A DNA stretch of 64,000 nt from Flammula alnicola (taxonomy: Eukaryota > Basidiomycota > Agaricomycetes > Agaricales > Strophariaceae). The notes under the pieces were generated by a model. The model saw only the letters and a program-made list of their open reading frames with translations, made no database searches and was not told the origin of the DNA. Where the stretch lies: positions 1 through 64,000 of the forward strand of contig JADNRV010000238.1 of assembly GCA_015499995.1 (NCBI GenBank), in the 5' to 3' direction. The translations under genes were made by a program, and so were the position numbers. Below are positions 21,556-35,347 of the stretch, one piece after another. Each line of letters begins with the position of its first letter. The stretch's first letter is position 1.

Positions 21556-24080
21556 AGCTAAGTGAAGAGACGACGTGAGATTAAACAGGACCAAAGGAAA
21601 GATATTACTGCAATAGACTTACTTATAACAGGGTTTACTTCAAGATGTTTCAGAGGTGCTGGTGCAGGTTGAATGGGTTGTAGTAGCTATATGGCGGGAT
21701 GACGAATTAGCATTCGTTGTAATTCACGAGGGATAATTAAGAGAGACTTACAACTCTGTTGGGTTGGGTGGGACTCCTGCAGCTCTGGATAAGAAAACAG
21801 CTGTATTTATACCATTCCAGGATGCTCAAAATGTGTATATCGTACGATTGAAGCCTGAGGCTCTACATCACAATCGGCATGATATGCACAATCGGAACTT
21901 CATAGCGGCGTAGCGGCGTAGCGCCTACTACCAAACTTCCACCGCTGATCCACACCTTTCATGGCGGGTTCATACTCGAAGAATGGAAATGCTTCTGGTC
22001 GGAGATCGGGATAGCAAGACATGGTCCATGATGGGAAAGATGTGGTGTGAAACTTGAGATGCTGAAGAGACGGAACGTGTAGCACCTTAAAAAAAAGAAG
22101 ATAGATCAGTTCTGCCGCCATGGATCGTCGACAGGTGCAGATGTGATACAGTCAACACTGCTCCCATAAACCATGCCTTAGATAACCATTAAGCGTTAAA
22201 CCCTTAAATCCCAAAGCTTTTCTGGTCCACCGACTCGGTGGATGGGGATTTGCACACTATAACCCGTAGGTCCGCAATAACCCATAACCCATACCCCTCC
22301 TCGGCCAAAACACGTAGGCTTGGCTACTATATTAGGCCTCGACTCGTAGCTTTAGGGTTGAATAATTATTTCACTATGTCCATCACAAATGATGCGCCAC
22401 AGCGGCCATTTAATAACTCAAATGTGACCTTTTTGACCTAAAGAATCAGAATCTGATTGAATAATGATGATGATGTCAATTTTAAAAGATGTGGCGCACC
22501 GCCGCTTTGGGTGGTGAGATATTTGCGCTAGTTTGTCCCGGCCAAAATCTGATATTTCACGGAAAAACATCTTTCTGAGCGCAATACGTCTCGTTTAAAT
22601 AAGATTAATGTCTAGATCGGATTAAAACTCAATTCTGCTGGTGCGGCCGTTGTTTTTTTTTGAAATTCGAGGGTGGGGACTCGGAATTAAATTGAAAATT
22701 TGGAATTAAAGATAAAAAACCAACCATCCCCTGGAACGACACTAGACAAACCATTTAACGTGTTCATCAGAGTCGAATGCGAGGCAGGGAGGAGAAAAGC
22801 TGCAAGAGTTGTCAGGCAGCCAAAAACCAATTAATGGATTACATGATACGTGTCTGGGACGCGTCCAAAGCTTCTCCATACCGCAAAAAAAATATGTCTG
22901 CTTTATATTCTCATCTACCCTACTTTACATCCTTTTATTCTAATCACTGTTCCATACCCAAAATCTCTCTCTCAAAGTCGAGTTGGAGCTGGCAGTTTCG
23001 AGGTGGCTGGGAGTACTAAGTGTCTCATGATAACGAAATAACGAAGCATCTTTGTGGTGGCTCAGCATCTTACTGGCCAATTCACTCTTGTTCGACGTAC
23101 GTCTGTCGATGCCGACGTCGGTCAAATTTTCTTCATGGAATCTTCACTCAAGTATCATGCATCATGCATCATGGCTGAAAATCGCTCAGTCTACTCTTGA
23201 AGCGGTCACTTGATCGGAGTTTGCCGGACCCCAATCTCCGTTTTACTCAACACCTCTGTACCACTCGACTTCGACGTGGCTCATTGTACCCCTCGAACGA
23301 CAATAATGCTACTCTCTAATGCTACTCTCTAGTTTGGTTGCATCCTTTTCCGTGGACCTTCCTTCACGTTGAAGACCGAAACAACTGTATGACTATCGCG
23401 AGGGCGGATAGTGGGCTCGAGCATTCAGTATTATTCGATCTTCAGTCCCACAAATACTGGGGCTTGAAGCTTGAAGGAACGCACGCTCTACGGTATGTTT
23501 CATTTTAAAGGCTTGCGAAATTATAAATTATAACCTGATTTTGTATGAATGAAGCTGGCGATTGTTTATATGACCATTTGTACGGCAAAACCCAGTCCAC
23601 CCTACACAGGCGCCTTCATGCTACCCTCTATTTTGTTAAGCTCTGGGTGCTCTAGACGGTCTGGAGGCTGGTTCGGGCTCTGGCTAGCTCGATGTCCATA
23701 GCATTCTGATCGTCACAGTCTAAATCACTAGATGCTGTTCCCACGGCCCGTGTCATGCCATGGGCACGAAAAGGTGAGATTTTGTTCTGTATTGCGTCTG
23801 CTGTGCTAATATTGGTCTATAAAAATTTCCAGGGCGTTGAACAGGTGCAAATCCATGGAAAGTATACACCATTTCTTTGCCATAATCGTGCAATTGGTCC
23901 ATCGACCTTCAGTCACGTTACCGATCGCGCCATTTCGAGGTCCCTTGGCGAGTCCTCGCGTCAATCCTACGCAACGCCAAGATTCTATTCCCATGAGCGT
24001 ACGATAATGGCGTTTGGGAGACTACTTATAAGCGATTGGATTGAAGGTTTTGACCAAACTTCCCACCAAACTTCCCAACT
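21556..24080. other. Long spacer between the secreted-protein array and the dioxygenase gene
   Basis: The first 500 bp hold the copy F promoter and the flank shared with copy C, including a minus-strand remnant around 21900-22120 (VLHVPSLQHLKFHTTS) that looks like a leucine-rich or F-box fragment. From 22.2 to 23.7 kb I see no gene, only short frames without features. The last 350 bp are the dioxygenase promoter. Confidence 0.45.
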
Positions 24081-25771
24081 ATGGCACCCGTCGCAACTTC
24101 GGAAAGACAGCAAGAGACCACGACCGCGGCTACTTTGAAAGCCACTAGTCAGCAAGTCTTTAATCCATTCTACTCGCCTCCCAGCGGAGACGACGGGGAC
24201 GATTCATACAAATATGCAGAGTTCAAGGTCAGTTGTCTTGGATCATAACCAAGTATCGTTCTAATTTATTGATTACCTCTCTCACTGCAGCCCTCCTTCC
24301 CGAACGTTTCTTGGGAACCCTTGAAAGAGCAGGAAGTCGTCGAACGTGGGCTGTTCGCCGACCCATCGAAAGCCAATCTGCTCTCAGCTGCCACTAAGGT
24401 CAAAGATTTGACCCCAGTGATTGGAACGGAGATTGAGGGAATTGATTTGAGGCAACTTACCGATGCCCAGAAGGACGAGCTGTGAGTTTCTGTCAGCCCT
24501 ACGTCGCTTCCTGAACTTTGTTTATTCAACTGTGCTATTAGGGCGCTGCTTGTCGCAGAAAGGGGTGTCGTCTGTGAGTTGCCATTTTTCTCTCACACAA
24601 AAGTTGTTGCTTATTCAAACTGTTTTCAGTCCTTCGCAACCAGGAAATTGACATTCATCAGCAACTTGATCTTGCACGCCACTTTGGTCCTCTCCATAAA
24701 CACGCGACTACTCCTATTACCCGGAATGGTCTTGAAGAGGTTCATGGTACGTTGATCAATACTTCGATTACTTCTTTCCACCAACTGATTATGTTGTAGT
24801 CGTCTACAATGACGCCACCCGCCGACCCGATCCCACTGCTTTCTCGAAGCTCGAGCTATGGCACTCTGATGTACGTTGTGTATTTCTTCGGTCATATTTT
24901 GTACAGCCGGCTCAACCCATACTACCAGGTCTCCTACGAACTTCAGCCTCCCAGCACCACTTCCCTGAAAGTCATCTCCGGCCCCAAGGTCGGCGGTGAT
25001 ACCCTCTGGAGTTCAGGGTATGGATTCTTGACTTGAGGGTTGTGGTTTTGATTGCTGACGAGGGTAATCTATTCACAGCTACGCCTTGTATTCCTCTTTG
25101 AGCCCAGGCCTTCAAATCTACTTGGAGGGCCTGACAGCCGTTCACAGCGGCGTCGCACAAGCAGACGGAAACAGGGCGGCAGGCCTCCCCGTTCGCCGAC
25201 AGGAAATCGAGAGCATCCACCCTCTCGTCCGCGTCCACCCTGCAACTGGCTGGAAGAGTGTTTACGTCAACCCTGGTATGTGTCTTCCGTTTTATGAATT
25301 TCTTCCTCTCAACCTGACGTACGATCATCTTTTTAAAGGCTTCACTCGCCGCATCATTGGCGTGCCCAAAGCTGAATCGGATACCATCCTGAATTTCCTT
25401 TTCCGCCAAATCAGCGAGAATCCTGACTATCAGGTTCGCTTCAAGTGGGAGATCAATGACATCGCTATCTGGGACAACCGGGTAAGTCAGCGTTTCTAAC
25501 TACGTATTGACCCTTACTAACGGCCACCTCCGCTCCTCTCCTCGCAAAAACATAGGTCGCTACCCACTCCGCGACGTTCGATTTCTGGCCGGCCACCCGC
25601 CACGCCCTGCGCGCCACACCTCACGGCGAGAGGCCTACCTCGGTTGAGGACTACGAGCGCCAGACTGGCAAACAAGCCAAAGACAGACAACTGGAGATCT
25701 GGAAGCAGCAAGGCATCAAGGTGGAGGTGGACACGAAGCCGAAAGCCAAGACACCACGCTACAACGATTAA
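24081..25771 (+). CDS. TauD/TfdA-family alpha-ketoglutarate-dependent dioxygenase (sulfonate/taurine type)
   Basis: Nine exons (24081-24227, 24291-24481, 24542-24573, 24630-24746, 24800-24870, 24929-25017, 25079-25275, 25339-25481, 25556-25771) give 400 residues with all phases consistent. The Fe(II) ligands are visible: His184 and Asp186 in LWHSDVS, and His333 in VATHSATFDFWP. Arg344 and Arg348 follow at +11 and +15 from the distal His. In bacterial TauD, arginines at these spacings bind alpha-ketoglutarate and the sulfonate group. The family oxidises sulfonates such as taurine to release sulfite as a sulfur source; yeast JLP1 is the fungal counterpart. The exact substrate cannot be read from sequence. 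No signal peptide, so probably cytosolic. Confidence 0.9.
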
Positions 25772-28399
25772 TCGATTGAACTCTGCTTGCGTGCATTGAA
25801 AATCGTAAGCGCTGTCACGGCGACTCTGTCGAACGGTTTCGCCTGGTGGTGAAAATGATAACTGATTAATTTATGCGTGTATGTACTGCTATGTTCTATG
25901 TATCATTGTATGCAGTACGTACGAGAAATGAAAAGCCCCACCTCGATCTGCAATCTGTGCTAGCGGTGTCCAAGTCCCCAGTCTTCGCCAGCCCTGTCTT
26001 CTCCTCTTGCCTGCATACTGACATCTATTTACATACACGCGACTAACCTGCATCCGAGACACACTCCATTTCTATGTCCTCGGACCTCCTTCTAATAATA
26101 TAGAGAAATGCCCGATGGAGAATGGACGGGGAGCACATAGCACCGTTGTAAGTACTCAAATGCCCAACGTACGGCAACAGTTAAATAAGTATACAACATC
26201 GATACCCACACAACGATTCTATTCGATTCCGAATCTCTGGAAACGGCATGCATGCAAAGAAGGTATCCAATCTGGGCTTTAAAGGGGTGGCTTCCCTAAG
26301 AATCTCTTATCACTGACGTATCTATCTGCTTATCCGAGCCCGAGGGCCGGGTTTGTCGAATGAAGTGCAGCATTATTACATTTCATGCAGTGTCGCCTCT
26401 ATGACATACACAGCCAATGGTTCACGCGCAGGTCACCCGTAGGCCGTGCAACTTGTAGGTGACCTGTAAGCTAGCCTCCAAGCAGAGCGTAAATTGACCT
26501 ACAAGCTTCTCGCGTATTTAAACCACTGGTTGCTAGCAAACACTGACAGCACATCACCTACGTACTGTGCTTGTGGGTATCTTGTATATCTGCTTGTACT
26601 CTGCCTATAGACTGCCGTTCCCATGCACGGCTAGCTCCGGGCAGCGCGTCGCTTGTGGACTTAGAGAATTTCCGCCTTCACATCACGCTGTGACTGCCAG
26701 CAATGCTTGTCCTCTTCCCCCCATGTTGAACTTCAACCAACGCACAAGCCCTTCACCTCGGACTGCCTCCTCCCCTCGCTTTCCACTGCCAGTCCTTCCC
26801 TCCTTCCTCCCCACTTGAGTAGCCTTCAGCCCTCTCTTCTGACCTCCAACGGCATCACTTTTGGCCCCAATCAGACTCGGACGACCTTCAATTATGGTCA
26901 TCGAAGACATCCACCCCAGTGTAAGTTCTTTCATTACTCCTGTTTACGATACATAGAGGTCCCATATCCCATCTCATCCTTCTATAGAAATGCATTCAAG
27001 CAATGGCGAGAGGTCATTCGTGAGCGGTGCCACGTCGCCACGTCACGGCACCGCCTTCGAAGGAACCGGTTTGGTTTATCTTCGCTGGAAGTTGCTAGTC
27101 TTACTATTATTTATGTTACATTATGTCCCTGTTGCTATTTTCCTCCTGTTCTCGTGGTACATACACCCTACAGGTGCAATAAATATTGCTCTTTTATGCT
27201 CATTTTCGTGAATAGACCAGGATTGTAGTTTCGGAGAATTTACCAAATGCGGTATAGTGCGTACTAATCGACCTTCAAGCTGCCTACAGGCCGTTAGCCG
27301 AGATTGCAGGCAGCCTACGCTCAGTGCTCGTCAGCCGACTGAGATTTAAAAACGTGAGTTGCTTCCAGATCAAACTGTTGGTCACCTTTAGGCTGGCCCT
27401 CAGTCTGCTTGCACCGTTGCCCGCGGGAAATTTCCGCGCAGACCATTGCCTGTGTATGTACATCCTGTGTATCCAAACCTACGTATACCTTAACGGGTTA
27501 TACTTATGATGTAAGTCTCGATTGTTTGTTTTAGTGATCAGAAAGTGATCAGCATGGATCTAGTATGGACAAACATGGATCATCTCGTTCAAGGTGATCT
27601 TTCCATATGCAGTAAGTAGCCGACGTACTTACATAACGATGATCGGATCCTGTATACGATATCTACCCCGGAGAGAGACTCAGATAATAGATATAGATCA
27701 TCTGGCAGATGAATCATCACGAGATGATGACGGAAGGATAAACGGAGGGTGGGGCGGAAAATGAGAACAAGACAATCGACCAACAATCGACAATCGACAA
27801 TCGACAAAATGAGTTAATCACCGGTCGGGGCAACGAAGAGCTGAGATCGATGATCATAAAAGGTTGCAAATGGAGTTGAATACGTACATAACTGAAGCGC
27901 CTAACGAACGTTTTACATACGATATAATACGTAACCCCTACGTAACGAACGTACTGGCCAAAAGGAATTTATTAAAAACGCGTGGCGGCACCATTAGCTA
28001 CGTAATGAAATAGCGATGCACTGGAAGAACGAAATGGAGTAGTACTAGGTAGTAGAGTCTACGATAATATGTACTGTAACCCAGACAACGAATAAAGCGA
28101 CTGATCAAATAAATGGATAAAATGGATGGAGGGCAGAGACAGACACGACAAAGTACATACAAATGCAGCTGACGATGAATTCAGAACAATGAATGAATGA
28201 ATGAATGGATAAGAAGGCGACGACGAGGATGAGGAAGGTATTTAGTAGAACACGCTTATACAGAGGCTACTAAATACAATACGTATGTTATATTCACCAG
28301 AATCCAAGAGGTGGAAAGAAGAAGCGACAAGGAGTCATGCAAAAGTAATACGCAAGACGCCAAGCAATCTAAGCAAAAAAAATAAACCACCCACTGGCA
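25772..28399. other. Gene-poor 2.6-kb spacer
   Basis: 3' flanks of the dioxygenase and of the GATA factor gene. A pyrimidine-rich plus-strand frame at 26707-27228 has no recognisable domain. Nothing else supported. Confidence 0.4.
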
Positions 28400-30424
28400 T
28401 CACCGCGAAGGCGCATGCTGCTGCTGCTGCTGCGAGCTCCGCATGAACGACTGGTGCTGCAAATGATCCTGATACACCCTCTGCGTCGGCGGCGCACTCG
28501 CCTGTGCAGAAGTCGCCCACGGCGGCGGCGCCAGCGGGGGCATACCACCACCACCACCCGGACCCTGATGCGCATGTATCGGCGGTGGGGGCGGAGCCAC
28601 ACCACCTCGCGACCCACCACTACCCCCACCACCGCCATTATTATTATTATGCCCACCATCGACCGCCATGGCTTGCGAATCCTGCGACTGAGACGCCTGC
28701 GGGGGTGGGGGCGCCATCATATTGACGAGCTGGAACGAGCCCTGGTGATGTTGCGGGATCTGCTGCTTCACGTCCATCGGCGACGGCGGCTCCGACTGCT
28801 GCTGCTGCTGTTGGTGCTGTTGGTGCGCACTACCACCACCACCACCACTGCGCGACGACGACGACGAGGGCTTCGTCGAGCGCGTCGCTTTATCCGCGAT
28901 ATCCGCGGCGCGGGCGGACGCGCGCAGGGTCTCGAGGTCGATGTGCGGCGCCTCCCCGTTCGCGCTCTTATCCCGCTTCCGCATGAGTTTCGCGTAGTCT
29001 ACGGCGGGTATCACAAACTAGCGTTAGACAAATCAAAAAATCCAAAGAGAGAAAGGGATGAGAAAGACATACGCAATCCACAAGCATTACACAACGTCCG
29101 CGCCCCATCCGGACCGCGCCGCCACTCGGGCGTCTCCCTAATGTTGCACGAATGGCACTTGCCCGGGGGCGTCGCCCGCTGTTCGAACAAAAAACGCGGA
29201 TTGAGTTCAGCCACGAAAACGGGATATGGTTCGAGCACATGTTGATCGGGGGCGAGCAAGGTGAAGCTCGAGGAAAAGGCAAGGCTCGAGGAAACGGCAA
29301 GGAGGGAAAGGAAAAAAGGCAGCAAGGACTCACACTTCGCTTCCTATATTTACTCTTCGGCTGCCCAGCAGGCCCGTTCGTCCCCGCCGAGCTCGTCGCG
29401 CGCTTCGTGCGGATAAGCTCCATATCCTGCTCCGCCGTCGACTGGGGCTTGCTCTCGGTCGCTGGATACTGCTGCTAACGCGAAGAAGTTAAAAATAAAC
29501 ATGGAATATGGGTTAAAATAAGAAAAGACAATTAATTCCAAGTACGTTTCTCCACCAAGAAAAGGAGAAACAACGAGAGGAGGAGGAGGAGGAGGAGGAG
29601 GAGGAGGAGAAACGAACCTCGAACGAACTATTCGCACTCCCACCACCACCCCCACCATCATCCTGCGAAATATCCTCCCAGGGCCTCTTCGGCGGGCGCG
29701 GGTCGTCAGGCGTCGACACCTGCATCACCCCCGCCGCCGCTGCTGCTGCTGTGCCCGCGCCATTACCACCACTTCCATTAATCCCATTGACCTCCCCTGC
29801 ACCAGCACCAACCCGCCCCTGCTCCCCACCACCACCAGGATTGTTCATCGTCATCCGCCTAAGGTCCTCCAAGAGCCGCACGACCGCCTGCGCGCGCTGC
29901 GACATCTCTTCCAGTTCTTGCTGGCTCGGGTGGGCGTGTGGGATGTTGTTGTGTTGCATTTGGGCTGGGTGGGGCGATTTTTTATAAAGGAGACGATGAG
30001 TACGGGTTTAGTTTTGCTTGATCCGGGCACACCGCAAAAACAAGAACAAAAAAAAAGGGGAAAGAAAAACGGGGAAAGGGAACAAAGGGGAAAGGGGAAA
30101 AAAGGGGAAAGACGGCATAGAACGGAAAGCAAAAAAAGAAAAATTACGCACCGTATCGGCTGGCAAAGTTGTACAAAATGGAGCAATGCGTGTTGATCTA
30201 TATGGCGGTGCGGGTTGCAGGTGGTTATAAGCTATCCACCCATCCAAAACCGCAAACGTCAAAAAACTATTCTCACCTCGGCGATGGTATCATTCCGTGC
30301 AGACGGTATTCGCTCCGGCTCGCTGGGCGCATACGCTTGTGGTGCAGGCAACGCATCGATATTGGTCGGGACGATAGCCGTCGTGCGCGCGAAGGGCATT
30401 TGCTGAGAGTGCTGTTGTTGAGGG

Positions 30425-30459
<35 letters not shown>

Positions 30460-31646
30460 GTACTGCTGTGGATGCTGCTGCTGCTGCTGCTGCTGTGGTG
30501 CGTGCTGCTGTTGTGGCGCATGTTGCGGGTTAGGCGCAGGCGGCGGAGGCTGCAGGTGGTGCTGCTGGACCATATAAGCAGGCGGAGGAGGGTTGCTCGG
30601 CATGGGCGCCGGCTGCGGTGGTGGCGGTTGGTGGTGCAGCTGCGATGGGTGGACGTGCTGTTGGGGCGCCGGCTGCGGCGGCTGAGGAGGAGGCGGTTGG
30701 TGATGGTGCGCGTGTTGTGCGGGGGGCGCAGGTGGTGGGTGGGCATGTGCTTGGGCCCAAGGGCCTTGCGGCGGAGGGGCGGAAGGCGGCGGACCGGGTG
30801 ACGGGTACGCATTTGAGGGATGGGGTTGGTGCTGCTGCTGATGCTGCATCACCGGTGGGGCACGCGTTTGCATGTACTGATATGGCGGATAGCTGGGATG
30901 AGTAGCGACAGGTATGGGTTGTTGGTGCATTTGCTCGTGGGTTGGTGGCGGAGGGGCCGGCTGAGCTTGATGGCTCGGGGGACCTGGTAAGACCGAAGAC
31001 ATTTGGTGATAGGGGTTCGTGGCTGGGGGCTGCTGGGATGCCGGAGGGTAGGAGGCATACTGAGGCGTTGCGTAGGATGGCTGCTGCAACGCGCCATTAA
31101 TAAAATTCGGGCAGGCCAAAAAAATTAAAGTTAAGAATTTACATGAGACGTGCGGACATCACGAGATGCACCCATGGTTGCCCGAGGGCGTTTTGTCTGG
31201 TTGGGAGAGTGCGGTGGTGGGTCGTCATTGCGCAGGGTGCCGATGCTGACGGAACCTGGGACGGGGGTGACCTGGGCGGAGAGCGGCATGCCAGGATGGA
31301 CATAACCTCCGTTTTCGTGCTTTGAGGGATATTCTACTTTAGGTGCGGACATTTCGTGGACACCGGCGGACAATGGCGGGGTGTGCTGTTGATGCGGGAG
31401 AGAGGCGGTGGATGATGACGAATTCTGGATTGAGCGGCCCCATGCGGATGATACATGACGAGAGTGGTCTGGCTGTTGGGGCGGCGGTGGGTCGGAAGTT
31501 GGACTTTGCTGTGGTGGAGGTCGTGTTCCGTTTTGAGGGGATGCATACTGAAAGTTGAGGTCTTTCAAGGAGGGGAGACGAAAGTCGGACTGAGAATTTT
31601 GAGGGGGAAGAGAATATTTGTTGTGGTGATGGTGTGTGGAAGTCAT
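28400..31646 (-). CDS. GATA zinc-finger transcription factor, NsdD/SUB-1-like
   Basis: Seven exons (31646-31143, 31083-30277, 30197-30152, 29964-29618, 29474-29334, 29178-29073, 28998-28400) total 2550 nt, 849 residues. The first 450 residues are disordered, with HHHH, long PPPP and polyglutamine runs and an early [11 protein letters not shown] motif. A middle helix (residues about 440-490, [19 protein letters not shown]) precedes KRPWEDIS and [12 protein letters not shown]. The zinc finger at 623-648 has C-x2-C-x18-C-x2-C (CHSC ... CNAC), flanked by KYRKRSRATPPGK and [11 protein letters not shown]. This flank pattern is that of Aspergillus NsdD and Neurospora SUB-1, regulators of sexual development. 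The small exon 3 is weakly marked, but without it the phases do not fit. A developmental role in this fungus is inferred. Confidence 0.88.
29577..29610. repeat. GGA microsatellite in an intron of the GATA factor gene
   Basis: About ten GGA units lie just inside intron 4. Read through, they would give a serine or glutamate run, but the GTTCGT donor at 29617 removes them. Confidence 0.7.
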
Positions 31647-34600
31647 GGGAGACGAGTGGATCGGCCTGACGAGAGATTGAGATCAGAAGAGGACCTTGTT
31701 TTTGAATCTGAGTCTGTCAATTCTATCTCCCGATGTCGACGGATCTTGGTCGCTCAGATACACACTCTGGACTGCGGGACGAGCGCTGAGAGTGATCTGA
31801 ACAAAACTCTGGAGGTCAATGGGCACAGTGACGAGCGCCGATATGGATTCCAGAGGAGGAGGAGTGATGGGGAGAGAGCAGAAAGCTGGCGACTGGATCT
31901 TGCAAAGGCGGAGTATGAATTCAACACATCGGGTCATTCCTTGCCAAAGCCGCATGTTCTCATCATCGGTGATCCCCATCGAATCTCGCTTTACATAACA
32001 AAAGATGCGCTTCATACCCGAGATTCTGAAAAACTAGATCATCCTCTCCTACCTCCAGCATCCTCCTCGCCTCCTCCTCTCTCTCTCTTCACTCACCTTT
32101 CACCGCCATCGCAGCCCTTTACCAAACCCCCCGTCTCCCACGTGGAATAGCAAGTTGACAACAGTGCCTGATCAGGGTCATCTGCATCAAGATCATTCCC
32201 AGATGTATGATGGTCTCGCCCTTTACTTTTCAAGATTCCACACAATCCCCACCTCCTCATCTTCGTTCCGCTTTTCCCAGTGACAAAAAACCCACTAAAC
32301 GGCACCCAAAGACTTTTGTATGTCTCGGTCATAGGTCTCTCAGAATAGGTAACCTACTCGAGATCCGAGGAGATGTCAACCTGGGTACGCACGCCGTTAT
32401 TTTCGTCCATCCATCGCGCATGCCAATCATTGACAAGCGACACCATCGATAAGGAGGGTCGCGTACAGTAGATTGGCTCAAAATTAGCCTACCGTTCTCC
32501 AGTCAGATTTGGAGCTCAGATTATACCGGCCAATTATAACCGGCGCCACGGTAAGTACATACATCGCGAACAGCCGACAGCCCTGCGCTGCGTCCGGGCT
32601 TCATCGCTTCATCCTCCAAGTCGCTTACATATTCCTGCGGCCCTGCCCTCGGTGCGCGCCTCGATGACCGCGCAGGGCCCGAGACATTGTTACGCATCCG
32701 CACGCGTTTGTCTGGATCCAAGCTCCCTTGCACACACCTGGATCCTCCACTGCTTCTCCCGCAGAAATCGGAGGCGCTAGCTTCGCGCTAGCTCCCCATT
32801 CCATTAATATTCTACTTAAGACCAGAGTCCGGGAACATACAGTGCATCTTGGGCTATTTCACAACAAACAAACACACCACCTGATCGGGATCGGGTCCGG
32901 GGTGGGCGCAAAGGTGTCATCGGATTCAGAAGTCGCTCTTGCATCGCCCCAAGCCTATGTATATCGTGTATCATATGTACCACCTCGTACCACGGGACCG
33001 TCCTTCCAAACATCTGCGGTGCACAGTTGAATTATTCTCTTTCAGGTTTCCTTTTCCAGGAATCGCCATCGCTCGGTGCCTATCTCTGGACTTACAGGGT
33101 CTTGCATAAATTCGTTCAGTTCATCTTGCATGAGCTTGTTTGTACAGATTTGCATATGTACAAAAAAGGTTGTCACGCCTGTCGCTGCCATGATCGTGAG
33201 ATACTGGTAGATTTGACGTTCTCTCGATAATCTGCTACATACACCAATGATCTCAGAAGAGCTGCGCTCGTGAATACATAGTTGTCTGACATTTTAAGCA
33301 CTAAAAGGGTGCTCGAGAGATTGCCGAGCTTGCCAGCTGCACAGAGAGAGCAGTCTACAAGATCCTCGCAAAGTGCACTCTACCGCGAGTTACCAACCCC
33401 CATGCACAACTGCTCTGCCTGCCCTCACATCCTTGACATGACAATGCTAAATTATATATCATCCCTCGGAAGCAAATCCTACACTATATCTCGATGAAAT
33501 TCAAGAGAAATTACTTAAAGTTCACAATGTGGAATGCTGCTAGTTGCGGGGGAGCCAGAGCCATAGGATATGTGTATAATCTTTAGAGAAGAGCAGATAT
33601 GACAAGTGTAAGGGGAGGACATGGGGAGCATGAAGGAAGTGAGAGTTGATGACAAGCGGTCGAATCAACGGGTGACCCATTCGTGACACAGTCATCAAAG
33701 TTGCTGTATTGGGTAGGTGGCAACGCTGTACAAACAACTTTCCACAAATTGTGAACTGAACGATATTATGCAAGACCCTGTACTTATGATTGCCTGATGG
33801 ATGGATGCATCACAGCTTCTGAATGCAATCTATAGCTATTAATATTATCGACTATGTACATATCTCACCCACGGACCCCACTTATCTCACCGTGCGCATG
33901 CACCGTGCGATATCGATTTCGGCACACATGTGAGCTCGAGTGGGCGTTCGTACCCCCGTATGGAAGGAAGGAAGGACGCGCAGTGGCTGGTCGATTGTGG
34001 GTGGATGATATGCATTGCATGGTACAAATAAGGGAAGGATGACATAGTCGCTGGAGGCTGCGGGAGGTCATGGGAAAACGTGAACGCTCTTGAATTCGAA
34101 GGGCATTTGCCCAATACAAAGTGTGTATATGACCGTCATCGTTTCGGTGAACACCGCCGGGGCATAATGGAAGGAGGGGCGTGGAGGGATATTTATATTT
34201 ATATGTAGCTGTCTGTTGACTGAGGTATATCTCCCATACCATCCGATGGTCTAGTATCAACAGCGGCATGGACAGGAAGCACACCAGGGACACCCCCCGA
34301 TGAAACCTATCAACGTATAGAATTAGCCGATTCATGTTTACCATATTGGTTGAGACGTGGAAATGCGCGCGTACCAAGAGATTCATACTTCCGAAGCGAA
34401 TAAATCACCTCCGCACAGGTACTTTACTCCCTCCTCTCCGCAGAGAATTAATATCTATCAAGCTCCTACGATGGAAAGGCCCGCGCTTTAGGCGTCGCCA
34501 AGAAGAAAAGAGACCACTGCATCCTACTCGCATTCCCCAGTGTCCACATAGGTTCCACATATGAATAATGCCCTCGTGCGATTCCCACCTGCGGCGAGAC

Positions 34601-35347
34601 TCACGAAGACGACACCAACGATAAAGCTAAAGGTTGGGATAGCTACAAGCGTGGCGAATGCAAGGCGATTGAAGGAGGTGCTTCTGCTCTCAGAATTGAA
34701 CGACGCGTGCATTCTCTTCGAGCGACGGGGGATTATAGACCGAATTGTGAAGGACGGAGGAGAAGGTAGATATGTGATTTGAAGAATTGGGACATGCTGG
34801 TCCGTTAAAGGTCTTTCAAGGATATGGAAACTACTGCATACGCGTAACCCTAACAGTCACTGCGCTATTCACTACTACCATTGAGTTTCAGCACGAAAAA
34901 ATGAGAAATGGAGGGATTGGGCGGTTATCTGAAGGGTTTCGCATGAGGGGATACATGTATCTTCGTCCGGGATCCAAGGACGCGCCGAGTTAATTAATAG
35001 GTACGACTCGGACTCGGAGATGCATTAGAGAAAACGACCAGCTCTTGGAATTTGAACTTGAAGGCGACATAACCCACGGATCAGGCCTCAGGGGTCACAG
35101 CTAAAGATGGGGACGAACGTTAGCGCTAGCGCTGTGTTCCCGCTCCGGGTCCAAGAAATCGCATGGCAAGCAGTACAGCGCCCAAATTTCAGCTTCGAGA
35201 GATCGGAGAGATCATCGATATCAGTCGACATCGAACACACTTGGGGAGAAATTTGGCTGCTCACCTTCAAGATCCGGGTTCAGGGTCTTCTTGACCTCTC
35301 CCTGCGGGGAGATGTAGCACGAATAACGAGCTTGCATGTCGCAGTAG
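31647..35347. other. Long 3.7-kb spacer upstream of the GATA factor
   Basis: No gene with supporting features. The first part is presumably the long 5' region of the GATA factor. A minus-strand frame at 34524-34712 has one hydrophobic stretch (FATLVAIPTFSFIVGVVFVSL) and a nearby GTGAGT. It may be a small membrane protein exon, but I could not connect it to other exons. Confidence 0.4.

Noticed and set aside
26707..27228. Plus-strand 173-residue frame
   Set aside because: Low-complexity start, no domain, no convincing splice sites or promoter.
28415..29245. Plus-strand frame of 276 residues rich in Leu and Arg
   Set aside because: Mirror of the Gln/Pro/Ser-coding exons of the GATA factor; composition artefact.
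30169..30801. Plus-strand Leu-run frame of 210 residues
   Set aside because: Antisense of polyglutamine (CTG runs), no domain.
34524..34712. Possible small membrane protein on the minus strand
   Set aside because: One hydrophobic stretch and a nearby GTGAGT, but no linked exons; kept only as a note in the spacer.
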